Assembly (NCBI RefSeq): GCF_001426185.1
Contig: NZ_LMRP01000003.1
Location: forward strand, 496,001 to 560,000
From: Rhodococcus sp. Leaf247
GTDB taxonomy: Bacteria > Actinomycetota > Actinomycetes > Mycobacteriales > Mycobacteriaceae
Length of the DNA: 64,000 nt
Direction of reading: 5' to 3'
Part shown: piece after piece, positions 19,022-27,515 of the stretch
How positions within the stretch are numbered: position 1 is the first letter of the stretch
Layout: each line of letters opens with the position of its first letter
Notes under the pieces: model-generated
The model's database searches: none
The model's input: only the letters and a program-made list of their open reading frames with translations
What the model was told of the DNA's origin: nothing
Translations under genes and position numbers: made by a program

Positions 19022-19846
19022 ATGCCGTCCCTCCCCCCCTTCCGTTTCCCGGGCGCCACCGCGCTGGTCACCGGCGCAGCCAGTGGAATGGGCGAACAGA
19101 TGGCGTACGAACTCGCCCGCCGCGGAACCGATCTCATCCTTCTCGACAGGGACGCCGAGCGTCTCGCAGACGTCGCGCAGGCCATCGGTGCGGCCTCCCC
19201 CGCCCGGTCCATCGACACCGTGGTCGCCGATCTGTCCGATCTGGACCGTCTGGGTATCGCCATCGACGGCATCGTCGAGCGGCACAAGCGCATCGATCTG
19301 CTGATCAACAATGCCGGCATCGCCTTCGGCGGGTCGTTCGAGCAGCTGTCGGCCAAGGATTTCGATACGGTGATGGACATCAACTTCCGTGCGCCGGTGG
19401 ACATCACACGTCGACTGCTTCCCACGTTGCGTCGCTCGCCCGGCTCGCACATCGTCAACGTGTCCAGCCTGTTCGGGATCGTGGCCCCTCCCGGCCAGTC
19501 GGCGTACTCGTCGAGCAAGTTCGCCATCCGCGGCTTCACGGAGTGCCTGCGCCACGAACTCGCTCCGAACATCGGCGTCACGTCCGTGCATCCCGGCGGC
19601 ATCAAGACCCGGATCGCCGAGACCGCCGGATCGGCCGCCGGTGCCACCGACAAGGAGATCGAGGCGGGCAAGGCCACCTTCGCGAAGCTGCTCACCTACC
19701 CGGCAGACAAGGCCGCTCTACGCATCCTCGACGGTGTGGAGAAGCGCAAGGGCCGCGTTCTGATCGCGGCGAGTGCGCACTCCGTCGACATCCTGGCGCG
19801 ACTGTTCCCGGCGACCTACTTCTCGGTCATGCGCCGCGCCATGTAG
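19022..19846 (+). CDS. Short-chain dehydrogenase/reductase, SadH-like
   Basis: 274 residues from the ATG at 19022, preceded by AGGAG. The dinucleotide motif is TGAASGMG, the structural motif NNAG, and the catalytic Ser-Tyr-Lys occur in NVSSLFG and SAYSSSKFA. The profile resembles the SDR (Rv3085) of the mycobacterial mymA operon, and a MymA-like monooxygenase and VirS-like regulator lie 1-2 kb away, so the three may belong to one envelope-lipid or solvent-response function. That link is inference. Confidence 0.88.
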   Translation: MPSLPPFRFPGATALVTGAASGMGEQMAYELARRGTDLILLDRDAERLADVAQAIGAASPARSIDTVVADLSDLDRLGIAIDGIVERHKRIDLLINNAGIAFGGSFEQLSAKDFDTVMDINFRAPVDITRRLLPTLRRSPGSHIVNVSSLFGIVAPPGQSAYSSSKFAIRGFTECLRHELAPNIGVTSVHPGGIKTRIAETAGSAAGATDKEIEAGKATFAKLLTYPADKAALRILDGVEKRKGRVLIAASAHSVDILARLFPATYFSVMRRAM

Positions 19847-19855
19847 CAGCGTCAC

Positions 19856-20569
19856 TCACGACAGGGCCAGGGCCTCCGCCAGATCGGCGTCGACCCTGGC
19901 CTTGTTCGCGCCCAGGCCGTGCAACAGCCCGGAGCCGTTCTCGTGTTCGAGCAGCGCGAGAAGGATGTGTTCGGTCCCCACGTAGTCGTGGCCCAGCCGG
20001 AGCGCCTCCCGGAACGTCAACTCCAGCGCCTTCGCGGCGTCCTGATCGAACGGGATCAGGGTAGGTAGATCGGCAGCGACAGGGCTCGGTTCGGTGCCCA
20101 CGGCACTCCGCAGATCGTCGACCGAGATGGACTGCTTCCCCAGCAGTTGCACGCCGAACGAGTCCGGCTCGGCCAGCATGCCCAGCACGAGGTGCCCTGG
20201 CGTGATGGTGGCGGATCTACGGTCCCTCGCCTCTGTCTGCGCCGAGACGACGACGTTGCGAGCGCGCGTGGTGAATCGGGAGAAGCCCTGGCTCGCGTTC
20301 AGCGGTTCCTCCGAGCGAGGCTTGGCCACGAACTTCTTCTGGGCGGCCTGCTTACTGACGCCCATACTGCGGCCGATCTCCGTCCACGATGCACCCGACC
20401 GACGGGCCTGGTCGACGAAGTGGCCGATGAGGTGGTCGGCCACGTCCCCGAGGTGATCGGCGACGACCATCGCACCGCTGAGCTGGCTCAGTGCGTCGTC
20501 GTTCGACCGTGAGATCGCTTCGATGAGGTCGTCGAGTCGAACGTTCGTGATTGCTGTCTTGTCCGTCAT
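19856..20569 (-). CDS. HTH plus double Clp-N domain protein (ClpR-like)
   Basis: 237 residues. The N-terminal part has a helix-turn-helix (WTEIGRSMGVSKQAAQKKF), and the rest contains two Clp-N repeats (RSATITPGHLVLGMLAEPDS and LGHDYVGTEHILLALLEHEN) without any ATPase domain. Such proteins are found in actinobacteria as regulators or adaptors that copy the substrate-binding face of ClpA/ClpC. The promoter carries two palindromes that would suit autoregulation by the helix-turn-helix. Confidence 0.85.
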   Translation of the reverse strand: MTDKTAITNVRLDDLIEAISRSNDDALSQLSGAMVVADHLGDVADHLIGHFVDQARRSGASWTEIGRSMGVSKQAAQKKFVAKPRSEEPLNASQGFSRFTTRARNVVVSAQTEARDRRSATITPGHLVLGMLAEPDSFGVQLLGKQSISVDDLRSAVGTEPSPVAADLPTLIPFDQDAAKALELTFREALRLGHDYVGTEHILLALLEHENGSGLLHGLGANKARVDADLAEALALS

Positions 20570-20571
20570 GC

Positions 20572-20617
20572 GTCAACTCTAAGTTGACGAACCCCGACCG
20601 TCAACACATGATTGACG
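20572..20617 (-). promoter_or_regulatory. Promoter and twin operators of the Clp-N gene
   Basis: On the minus strand TTGACG (complement 20599-20604) and TAGAGT (complement 20576-20581) are 17 bases apart; the -10 ends seven bases before the ATG at 20569, so the transcript is probably leaderless. GTCAAC/GTTGAC (20572-20577, 20583-20588) is a perfect palindrome over the -10, and CGTCAA/TTGACG (20599-20604, 20612-20617) a second over the -35. The shared half-site suggests one regulator binding twice, probably the product itself. Confidence 0.65.
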
Positions 20618-20641
20618 GGCGGGGTTCGCACCGACGGGACG

Positions 20642-22171
20642 TCAGCGAACGTTCGCCACCTTCCGCACAGCGCTGCGCGCCGTGCCCTTCAACGTCTTGC
20701 TCATGTCGCCGCGGAGCGTCGACATCGAGTCGAGAATGTAGTTCTGACGGACCAACCAGGGACCGTGGTCACCCTGGCGGGGGAACTCGTCGATGGATCG
20801 CTGCACGTACCCCGACTGCAGATCGAGCAGGGGACGTTCCTCGAGCGGGCCCCGAGGTGACGGCACCACCGAGGCGAGATCGTTCTTGTCCATGTACTCG
20901 AGCACGCGGCAGACGAGACGCGACGTCAGATCGGCCCGCAGGGTCCACGACGCGTTGGTGTAGCCGATGCAGATGGCGAAGTTGGGAACGCCGGTCATCA
21001 TGGCGCCCTGCCAGACGAACTGCTTCGACAGGTCGACGGCCACCCCGTCGACGTGCGGCGTGATTCCGCCGAATGCCAACAGCTGCAGTCCCGTTGCGGT
21101 GATGATGACGTCCGCGGGCAACGTCTTTCCGGACTTCAGGCGAATGCCGTCCGGGAGGACAGTGTCGATGTGATCGGTGACGACCGAGGCCTTGCCCTTC
21201 TTCATCGCCTTGAAAAGGTCCGCGTCCGGGATGGCGCACAGGCGCTGATCCCACGGGTTGTATTCCGGCGTGAAGTGTTCCGCGACCAGCTTCTCGTCAC
21301 CGAGGATCTTGGTGGAGAACTTGGTCAGCAGCGCGCGCGCCGACTCGGGCCGGCGCCGGCAGAACTGGTAGAAGCCGGTGCTGAACAGGATGTTCTTCGT
21401 GCGAATGATGCTGTGCGCCATGCCCGCGGGGAGGTACTTGCGAATCCTGTCGGCCAGCTTGTCCCTGCCGGGCACCGCACTGATCCAGGTGGGCGAGCGC
21501 TGCAGCATCGTCACATGGTTCGCCGTGCGCGACATGGACGGCACGAGAGTGACTGCAGTGGCACCACTTCCGATCACGACGACATTCTTGCCCGCGTAGT
21601 CCAGATCCTCCGGCCAGAACTGCGGATGGACCGTGGTTCCGGCAAACGTGTCGAGGCCGGCGATGTCGGGGTTGTACCCCTTGTCGTAGTCGTAGTATCC
21701 GGCGCAGCAGTACAGGAAGCCGCACGTCATCTGCGTGGTGGAGACGCCGGACTCGTCGGTGACCTGCAGCGTGAGAGTCCACGTCGCATCGGCCGTGCTG
21801 TAGTCGGCGTCGACGACCTTCGTGCCGTACCGGATACGACGGTCGATACCGAACTCGGCGGCGGTCTCCTTGATGTAGTCCAGGATCGTCTCGCCGTCGG
21901 CGATGGACTTCTCCGCGCGCCACGGCTTGAACTGGTAACCCAACGTGTACATGTCGGAATCCGAGCGCACCCCCGGGTAGCGGAACAGATCCCACGTGCC
22001 GCCCATGCTGGTTCGCGCCTCGAGAATCGCCCAGGTCTTGCCGGGATGCTCCGTCGACAAGCGGTAGCCCGCGCCGATTCCGGACAGTCCTGCCCCGACG
22101 ACGACCACGTCGACGTGCTCGAGGGTCGAATCGGTGAACGACGGATCGAGATGATCGGCTGTGGATGTCAT
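20642..22171 (-). CDS. Flavin-containing Baeyer-Villiger-type monooxygenase, EthA/MymA family
   Basis: 509 residues from the ATG at 22171. FAD-binding GAGLSGIG at the N-terminus, NADPH-binding GSGATAVT, and between them the Baeyer-Villiger fingerprint FAGTTVHPQFWP. Segments such as MGGTWDLFRYPGVRSDSDMY, YNPWDQRLC and TNASWTLRADL are near-identical to mycobacterial EthA/MymA. It inserts oxygen into ketones or oxidises heteroatoms using NADPH. It is divergent from a VirS-like regulator, the same arrangement as mymA-virS in M. tuberculosis. Confidence 0.92.
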   Translation of the reverse strand: MTSTADHLDPSFTDSTLEHVDVVVVGAGLSGIGAGYRLSTEHPGKTWAILEARTSMGGTWDLFRYPGVRSDSDMYTLGYQFKPWRAEKSIADGETILDYIKETAAEFGIDRRIRYGTKVVDADYSTADATWTLTLQVTDESGVSTTQMTCGFLYCCAGYYDYDKGYNPDIAGLDTFAGTTVHPQFWPEDLDYAGKNVVVIGSGATAVTLVPSMSRTANHVTMLQRSPTWISAVPGRDKLADRIRKYLPAGMAHSIIRTKNILFSTGFYQFCRRRPESARALLTKFSTKILGDEKLVAEHFTPEYNPWDQRLCAIPDADLFKAMKKGKASVVTDHIDTVLPDGIRLKSGKTLPADVIITATGLQLLAFGGITPHVDGVAVDLSKQFVWQGAMMTGVPNFAICIGYTNASWTLRADLTSRLVCRVLEYMDKNDLASVVPSPRGPLEERPLLDLQSGYVQRSIDEFPRQGDHGPWLVRQNYILDSMSTLRGDMSKTLKGTARSAVRKVANVR

Positions 22172-22182
22172 ACGACCAGTCT

Positions 22183-22245
22183 CCCGACTCCGACGCGACA
22201 TTGCTTGACTCTGGACGACATGTCCTTGATTCTTGGCGACATGCC
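22183..22245. promoter_or_regulatory. Phased direct repeats between the monooxygenase and VirS-like genes
   Basis: Two 20-base direct repeats at 22203-22222 and 22224-22243 agree at 16 of 20 positions and start 21 bases apart, two helical turns. A third, weaker copy lies at 22183-22202. The common core GACAT starts at 22197, 22217 and 22238. Tandem phased sites are typical of AraC-family operators; the last copy covers the ATG at 22241. Confidence 0.55.
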
Positions 22246-23266
22246 CGCCATTCGATCCGCCGGTTTGAGAGGCTTCCGCGCCACGGTGGCCGAACTGGGG
22301 GGCGACGCGGAGAGCTACGCGGTCGCCGCCGGACTTCCCGTTGCCGCGCTGGACGCGGACGACCTCCTGGTCGAGGACGTCGCCATGGCCGGCGTGCTCG
22401 AGATCGCGGCCGCGGAACTCGACTGCCCCGATCTCGGACTCCGCATCGCCCGCCGACAGGACCTCGGGATGCTCGGTCCTCTGGCGTTGGCTATCCAGAA
22501 CTCGGCGACCGTGGGTGAGGCCCTCGAGTGCACGGAGCACTACCTCTTCATCCATGCCCAGTCGCTGTCTCTGCACCCCGAGCGTGACCCCTACGGAACA
22601 CCGGGAATCGTCGGATTGAGGTACGGCACCAGGCCCGGCATCATCGCGCCGATCCAGGGCACCGACATGGGACTGGGATTCCTGCACCGGGCCACCATCG
22701 CGCTGGTCGGTGGTCCGTACGGTCTGAGGTCCGTCGAGCTCCCGTACGTACCCGTCGCTCCGGTGTCGGTGTACGAGAACTTTTTCGGCGTCGCCGTCCG
22801 AACCGGCCGACCCGCCGCCATCCTGCGGGTGCCGGCGTCCCTGATGGACCGGCCCATGCACGGCGGCGACTCCAACCTGCACCGGTTGGCGCTGGCGTTC
22901 CTGGCCCGACAGGGCGCCGGACCGACCACCGACGTCACTCCGCGGGTCCGGACCATCCTGCAGCAGTCACTCGGGACCACTCCCCCGCACATCGACCACG
23001 CGGCGCGCCTCCTGAGCCTGCATCCACGCACGCTGCAACGCCGATTGTCCGGCGAGAACACCACGTTCGCGGCGATCGTCGACCAGGTCCGACGCGAGGA
23101 GTCGCTCCGCTACCTGACGACGACATCGCTGCCCATGAGTCAGATCGCCGCCGCCGTCGGACTGTCCGAGCAGTCGACGTTCACCCGCGCGTGCCGCCGA
23201 TGGTGGGACCTCACTCCCACCGACGTCCGTCGCCACAGTCCCGGCGACGGACGACGGCTCAGCTGA
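22241..23266 (+). CDS. AraC-family regulator, VirS/ArgR-like (with DUF4-type ligand domain)
   Basis: 341 residues from the ATG at 22241; ATG 22220 would add seven residues and also lies in the repeat region. The N-terminal two-thirds (AAAELDCPDLGLRIARRQDL, then VELPYVP) is the Arabinose_bd-type domain of VirS/OruR-like regulators. The C-terminus is an AraC helix-turn-helix (LLSLHPRTLQRRLSGE, SQIAAAVGLSEQSTFTRACR). It resembles VirS of M. tuberculosis and faces the MymA-like gene, which it presumably activates. Its end overlaps the convergent SDR gene by eight bases. Confidence 0.9.
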   Translation: MPAIRSAGLRGFRATVAELGGDAESYAVAAGLPVAALDADDLLVEDVAMAGVLEIAAAELDCPDLGLRIARRQDLGMLGPLALAIQNSATVGEALECTEHYLFIHAQSLSLHPERDPYGTPGIVGLRYGTRPGIIAPIQGTDMGLGFLHRATIALVGGPYGLRSVELPYVPVAPVSVYENFFGVAVRTGRPAAILRVPASLMDRPMHGGDSNLHRLALAFLARQGAGPTTDVTPRVRTILQQSLGTTPPHIDHAARLLSLHPRTLQRRLSGENTTFAAIVDQVRREESLRYLTTTSLPMSQIAAAVGLSEQSTFTRACRRWWDLTPTDVRRHSPGDGRRLS

Positions 23267-23936
23267 AAGCGCTGGACGGAAGCTCTTTCTCGTCGTCCAC
23301 GATGGCACTTACGATGCGCGCGGCGACGTCGTCCGGATCGAGTCCCGCCGGCATCGACGGCGCAGTGCCGGAGATCGCACGCGTCGCCAGTCCGGTTTCG
23401 GTGTGGGGCGGACGGGCATCGACCACCCGCACCTTGCGCCGACGCGCCTCGGGTCGTACCGCCTCGACGAATGCGCTGATACCGGCCTTCGCCGCGCAGT
23501 AGGCCGCCATCCCGCCGACAGGCTTCTCGGCGATGACCCCACTGATGCTCAGGATGACGCCCCCGGCCTCGACGCGTGTCAGGGCGGACCGCACGAGGCG
23601 CAGCGGCGCCAGCAGGTCGACGAGCAACAGATCGTCCACCGTGTCGTCGTCCACCTCCGCGGCCGGCCCGAACGCCACGATCCCCGACGCGATCACGACT
23701 CCGTCGAGGTGGCCGACGTGCGACGTCGCCTGCACGACGAGGTCCTCCGGTGCACCGGGGTGGGCCAGGTCTGCTGCCACGACGTGCGCCCCGTCCACGC
23801 CGAGCGCGGACAGCGCGTCCGCCGACCGTCCCGAGATCGTCACGGTCGCACCCGCGTCGACGAGACGCGCGGTGATCCGCGAGCCGAGAGCACCCGAGGC
23901 GCCCGTGACCAGGAAATGCTTACCGGCGAGTTCCAT
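23259..23936 (-). CDS. Short-chain dehydrogenase/reductase
   Basis: 225 residues. The cofactor motif TGASGALG is near the N-terminus, and ILSISGV...AAYCAAKAG supplies Ser, Tyr and Lys. Short for the family but complete. The ATG begins one base before the end of the upstream LLM oxidoreductase gene, so the two are cotranscribed. A similar LLM/SDR pair lies beside ndh in M. tuberculosis (Rv1855c-Rv1856c, from memory), though in a different orientation. Confidence 0.87.
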   Translation of the reverse strand: MELAGKHFLVTGASGALGSRITARLVDAGATVTISGRSADALSALGVDGAHVVAADLAHPGAPEDLVVQATSHVGHLDGVVIASGIVAFGPAAEVDDDTVDDLLLVDLLAPLRLVRSALTRVEAGGVILSISGVIAEKPVGGMAAYCAAKAGISAFVEAVRPEARRRKVRVVDARPPHTETGLATRAISGTAPSMPAGLDPDDVAARIVSAIVDDEKELPSSAFS

Positions 23937-23937
23937 G

Positions 23938-24813
23938 TCAGACGCCCATCTCGGAGAGCGAGCCGACGGTCGCCGCGGTGGCCGACCGCGTCCAGGCGAC
24001 GGGATCCTGCCCCTGCGGGCTCACACACACCGTGTCGACGCCCAGGGCGGCGAATCCTTCCATCTCACGGAGGAACCCGGCACCGTCCGCGACCGGATCG
24101 AGCGAGGTGATGATGGTCTTCTCGATATCCGCGTAGTCGCGTCCCTCGCGCTCGCAGTGACCGCGCAGGACGTCGAGCTTGTGGGCGACGGTGTCCTGGT
24201 CGGGCGCGAAAAGGTTGCAGAGTGAGCCGTACCGCGCGACGAAGGCCAGCGTCTTCTTCTCCCCGGACCCGCCGATCATGATGGGCGGCTCGGGGCGCTG
24301 CAGCGGTTTCGGCTCACAGATCGTCTCGGCCAACGAGTAGTGCTGTCCGTCGAACGGACCGTCGTCGTCGCTCCACATCTGCTTGCAGATCCGCACGGCC
24401 TCCTCGAGCCGCTCGAATCGCTCGGCCATGGAGGGGAACGGGACACCCAACCCCTTGTGCTCGCGTTCGTACCAGGCTGCGCCGATTCCCAGCATCGCCC
24501 GACCCCCGGACAGGACGTCGAGCGTCGTGACGGTCTTGGCCAGCAGACCCGGATGACGGTAGGTCACGCCGGTGACCAGCAGGCCCAGCCTGATGCTCTC
24601 GGTCCGTCCCGCGAGGAACCCCAGCGAGGTGTAGCCCTCGAGCATCGGGTCCTGCGCGGTGGCGAGGTTCTCCATCTGGAACCAGTGATCCATCAGCGTG
24701 AACAGAGTGCACCCCCCGTCCTCCGCGGCGCGTGCGCTGTCCGAGAGCAGTCCGGCCGTCGCGGCGGCCCCGCCCGGAAGGGTGAAGTACGGATAATGAA
24801 CGGCCAACTGCAC
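23938..24813 (-). CDS. F420-dependent LLM class oxidoreductase (TIGR03560-like)
   Basis: 291 residues from GTG 24813, chosen for the GAGGAG eight bases upstream and because the family begins at this point (QLAVHYPYF). LFTLMDHWFQMENLATAQDP, LVTGVTYRHPGLLAKTVTTL and IGAAWYEREHKGLGVPFPSM are diagnostic of F420-using luciferase-like enzymes. The substrate is unknown. Operon with the SDR gene downstream; divergent from the quinone-reductase-like gene. Confidence 0.9.
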   Translation of the reverse strand: MQLAVHYPYFTLPGGAAATAGLLSDSARAAEDGGCTLFTLMDHWFQMENLATAQDPMLEGYTSLGFLAGRTESIRLGLLVTGVTYRHPGLLAKTVTTLDVLSGGRAMLGIGAAWYEREHKGLGVPFPSMAERFERLEEAVRICKQMWSDDDGPFDGQHYSLAETICEPKPLQRPEPPIMIGGSGEKKTLAFVARYGSLCNLFAPDQDTVAHKLDVLRGHCEREGRDYADIEKTIITSLDPVADGAGFLREMEGFAALGVDTVCVSPQGQDPVAWTRSATAATVGSLSEMGV

Positions 24814-24935
24814 GATGGGGTCTCCTCGTTCGTCTCTCGCAACGGATCTGCTGCTACTTCGTCCCTGCGTACGGTTCCGGACCGTCGGAAGCCACGGCGA
24901 GGGAACATTCGGGGTCGTCGCGCGTTGTTCGGAGT

Positions 24936-25886
24936 GTGAATGAATCGGCTCCGACTCGGACAGTAGTGGCAACGGCTTTCGGCGGCCCTGAGGTCGTCGA
25001 GCTACGTGAGGTGGACCTGGGCGAACCCGGCGACGGCATGGTTCTCGTCGAGGTACGGGCGGCCGGGGTGAACCCCATCGACTACAAGCTCTACAGCGGC
25101 GCGTTCGGCACCGACTCCAGTCGCCTTCCGATGCCGCTGGGTGCCGAAGCATCCGGTGTCGTGCTGGCCGTCAGCGCGAATGCCGACGGCCCCGCGGGTC
25201 CCGTGTCGGTCGGAGACGAGGTCATCGTTCTCGCCGACGGCGCGTATGCCGAGCGCATCATCGCCCCGGCGGGCTCGATCCTGCCCAAGCCCGCCTCTCT
25301 CGACTGGGCCGAGGCGGCGTCGTATCTCCTCACGGCTGCCACCGCCTGGGACATCGTCGAACTGTCCGGCGTCGGCGAGGGCGACTGCGTGCTGATCCAT
25401 GGCGCGTCCGGGTCCGTGGGCTCACAGGCGATCCAACTCGCCGTCCATCGCGGTGCGCAGGTGATCGGTACCGCGAGTCCTCGCAATCTGGACGCGGTGC
25501 GTGCACTCGGCGCCGTGGCCGTTCCCTACGGCGACGGTCTGCTCGACCGTGTCCGGACTGCCGCACCGGACGGAGTCGACGTGGCGCTGGACACCGTCGG
25601 AACCGACGAGGCGGTGGACGTGTCGCTGGCCCTGGTCGAGGACCGCACCAGGATCGTCACCATCGCGGCCTTCGGCCGGGCCGCGGACGAAGGTTTCCCG
25701 TCCGTGGGCGGGGGGAACGCGGAGAGCGCAGCCCGTCGTGAACGTGCCCGCCTGACGTTGCTCGACCTCGCGGGGTCCGTGGTCACCGTGACGATCGCCG
25801 CGAAGTACCCGTTGGACAAGGCTGCGAGGGCTCATCGCGAACTGGGCACGAATCACCCGCGCGGAAAGTACGTTCTCGAACCCTGA
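24936..25886 (+). CDS. NADP-dependent zinc-type alcohol dehydrogenase / quinone oxidoreductase
   Basis: 316 residues, GTG start. MDR fold: GVNPIDYKLYSG and PLGAEASGVV in the catalytic domain, then the NADP-binding HGASGSVGSQAIQLA. It lacks the Cys and Glu ligands of catalytic-zinc members, so it is of the quinone oxidoreductase/enoyl reductase type. Divergent from the LLM oxidoreductase gene, 66 bases before ndh on the same strand. Confidence 0.87.
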   Translation: MNESAPTRTVVATAFGGPEVVELREVDLGEPGDGMVLVEVRAAGVNPIDYKLYSGAFGTDSSRLPMPLGAEASGVVLAVSANADGPAGPVSVGDEVIVLADGAYAERIIAPAGSILPKPASLDWAEAASYLLTAATAWDIVELSGVGEGDCVLIHGASGSVGSQAIQLAVHRGAQVIGTASPRNLDAVRALGAVAVPYGDGLLDRVRTAAPDGVDVALDTVGTDEAVDVSLALVEDRTRIVTIAAFGRAADEGFPSVGGGNAESAARRERARLTLLDLAGSVVTVTIAAKYPLDKAARAHRELGTNHPRGKYVLEP

Positions 25887-25952
25887 CCGGCAGGTCGGGC
25901 CGCAGCAGACTACCGTTGTCCCCGAGAACACAGACATTTTAGGAGTGGACAC

Positions 25953-27515
25953 ATGAGCGTCGAGACGAACGAGAAGAAGCGTCACCGCGTCGTCGTCATC
26001 GGTTCCGGATTCGGTGGCCTCTTCGGCACGCAGGCCCTCAAGCGAGCCGATGTGGACGTCACGCTCATCGCGCGTACCACCCACCACCTGTTCCAGCCGT
26101 TGCTGTACCAGGTTGCCACCGGCATCCTGTCCGTCGGCGAGATCGCCCCCGCCACCCGCGTCATCCTGCGCAAGCAGAAGAACGCCGAGGTGTTGATGGG
26201 TGACGTCGAGACCATCGATCTGACGAGCAAGACGGTCACGTCGCGTCTGCTCGAGCGCGAGACGGTGACGCACTTCGATAGCCTGATCGTCGCGGCGGGT
26301 GCCCAGCAGTCGTACTTCGGCAACGATCACTTCGCCGAGTTCGCGCCGGGTATGAAGACCATCGACGACGCCCTCGAGCTGCGCGGCCGGATCCTCGGCG
26401 CGTTCGAGCAGGCCGAGCTGTCGACGGACCCTGCGGAGCGCGAGCGTCTGATGACGTTCGTCGTCGTCGGCGCAGGCCCCACCGGTGTCGAGCTGGCCGG
26501 CCAGATCTCCGAGCTGGCCAACCGCACCCTCGACGGAGCGTTCCGCAACATCGACGCCAGGGACGCCAAGGTCGTCCTCCTCGACGCTGCGCCTGCCGTT
26601 CTGCCGCCGATGGGCAAGAAGCTCGGCGAGAAGGCAGCCAAGCGCCTCGAGAAGCTGGGCGTCGACATCCAGCTCAACGCGATGGTGACCGGCGTCGACA
26701 ACGACGGTCTGACCGTCAAGGAGAAGGACGGCACCGAGCGTCGCATCGAGGCCCAGTGCAAGGTGTGGTCGGCCGGCGTGCAGGCCAGCCCCTTGGGCAA
26801 GCAGCTCGCCGACCAGTCCGACGGCACCGAGGTGGACCGGGCCGGACGTGTCGTCGTCGAGCCCGATCTGACCATCAAGGGCCACCCCGAGGTCTTCGTC
26901 GTCGGCGACATGATGTCGGTGAAGGACGTTCCCGGCATGGCGCAGGGCGCCATCCAGGGTGCGAAGTACGCCGTGAAGCAGATCAAGGCGTCGCTCGACG
27001 GTCAGAGCCCGGCAGAGCGCAAGCCGTTCTCGTACTTCGACAAGGGCTCGATGGCCACCGTGTCGCGTTTCAGCGCGGTGTGCAAGGTCGGCAAGCTCGA
27101 GTTCGGTGGCTTCATCGCATGGGTCGCGTGGCTCGGCCTGCACCTCTTCTACCAGGTGGGATACCGCAACCGCTTGACGACGGTCATCTCGTGGTTCGTG
27201 ACCTTCCTGGGTCGCGGTCGCGCGCAGATGGCGTCGACCGAGCAGCAGGTGTTCGCCCGTCTCGCGATCGAGCAGTTGCACACTCTCGAGAAGGAGAACC
27301 GCGTCGAGGGCATCTCCATCCCGACGCGCACGGTCGAGGCGACCAGCAAGGCCGCCGACCGCGAGTCCGGCGTCACGGTGGACGCCGAGGGTCGGCAGAA
27401 GCAGCAGGACAGCACCGAGAAGCGTGCCGCGTCGGGTGCGTCCCCCACTGCGGAGGAACGTCAGGGAGCAGAACCGTCCTCGGCGGAGTCCGCAGGAGCC
27501 AAGCGCGCAGGCTGA
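25953..27515 (+). CDS. ndh: Type II NADH dehydrogenase
   Basis: 520 residues with AGGAG upstream. A single-subunit, non-proton-pumping respiratory enzyme passing electrons from NADH to menaquinone at the inner membrane face. FAD motif IGSGFGGLFG near residue 17, HLFQPLLYQVATG, NADH motif VVGAGPTGVELAG and the closing FAD contact FVVGDMM, followed by an amphipathic segment (FIAWVAWLGLHLFYQVGYRN) for membrane attachment. The last 70 residues are Glu/Ala/Lys-rich and disordered, longer than in M. tuberculosis Ndh. The 3' end overlaps ureD by 55 bases on the opposite strand. Confidence 0.94.
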   Translation: MSVETNEKKRHRVVVIGSGFGGLFGTQALKRADVDVTLIARTTHHLFQPLLYQVATGILSVGEIAPATRVILRKQKNAEVLMGDVETIDLTSKTVTSRLLERETVTHFDSLIVAAGAQQSYFGNDHFAEFAPGMKTIDDALELRGRILGAFEQAELSTDPAERERLMTFVVVGAGPTGVELAGQISELANRTLDGAFRNIDARDAKVVLLDAAPAVLPPMGKKLGEKAAKRLEKLGVDIQLNAMVTGVDNDGLTVKEKDGTERRIEAQCKVWSAGVQASPLGKQLADQSDGTEVDRAGRVVVEPDLTIKGHPEVFVVGDMMSVKDVPGMAQGAIQGAKYAVKQIKASLDGQSPAERKPFSYFDKGSMATVSRFSAVCKVGKLEFGGFIAWVAWLGLHLFYQVGYRNRLTTVISWFVTFLGRGRAQMASTEQQVFARLAIEQLHTLEKENRVEGISIPTRTVEATSKAADRESGVTVDAEGRQKQQDSTEKRAASGASPTAEERQGAEPSSAESAGAKRAG

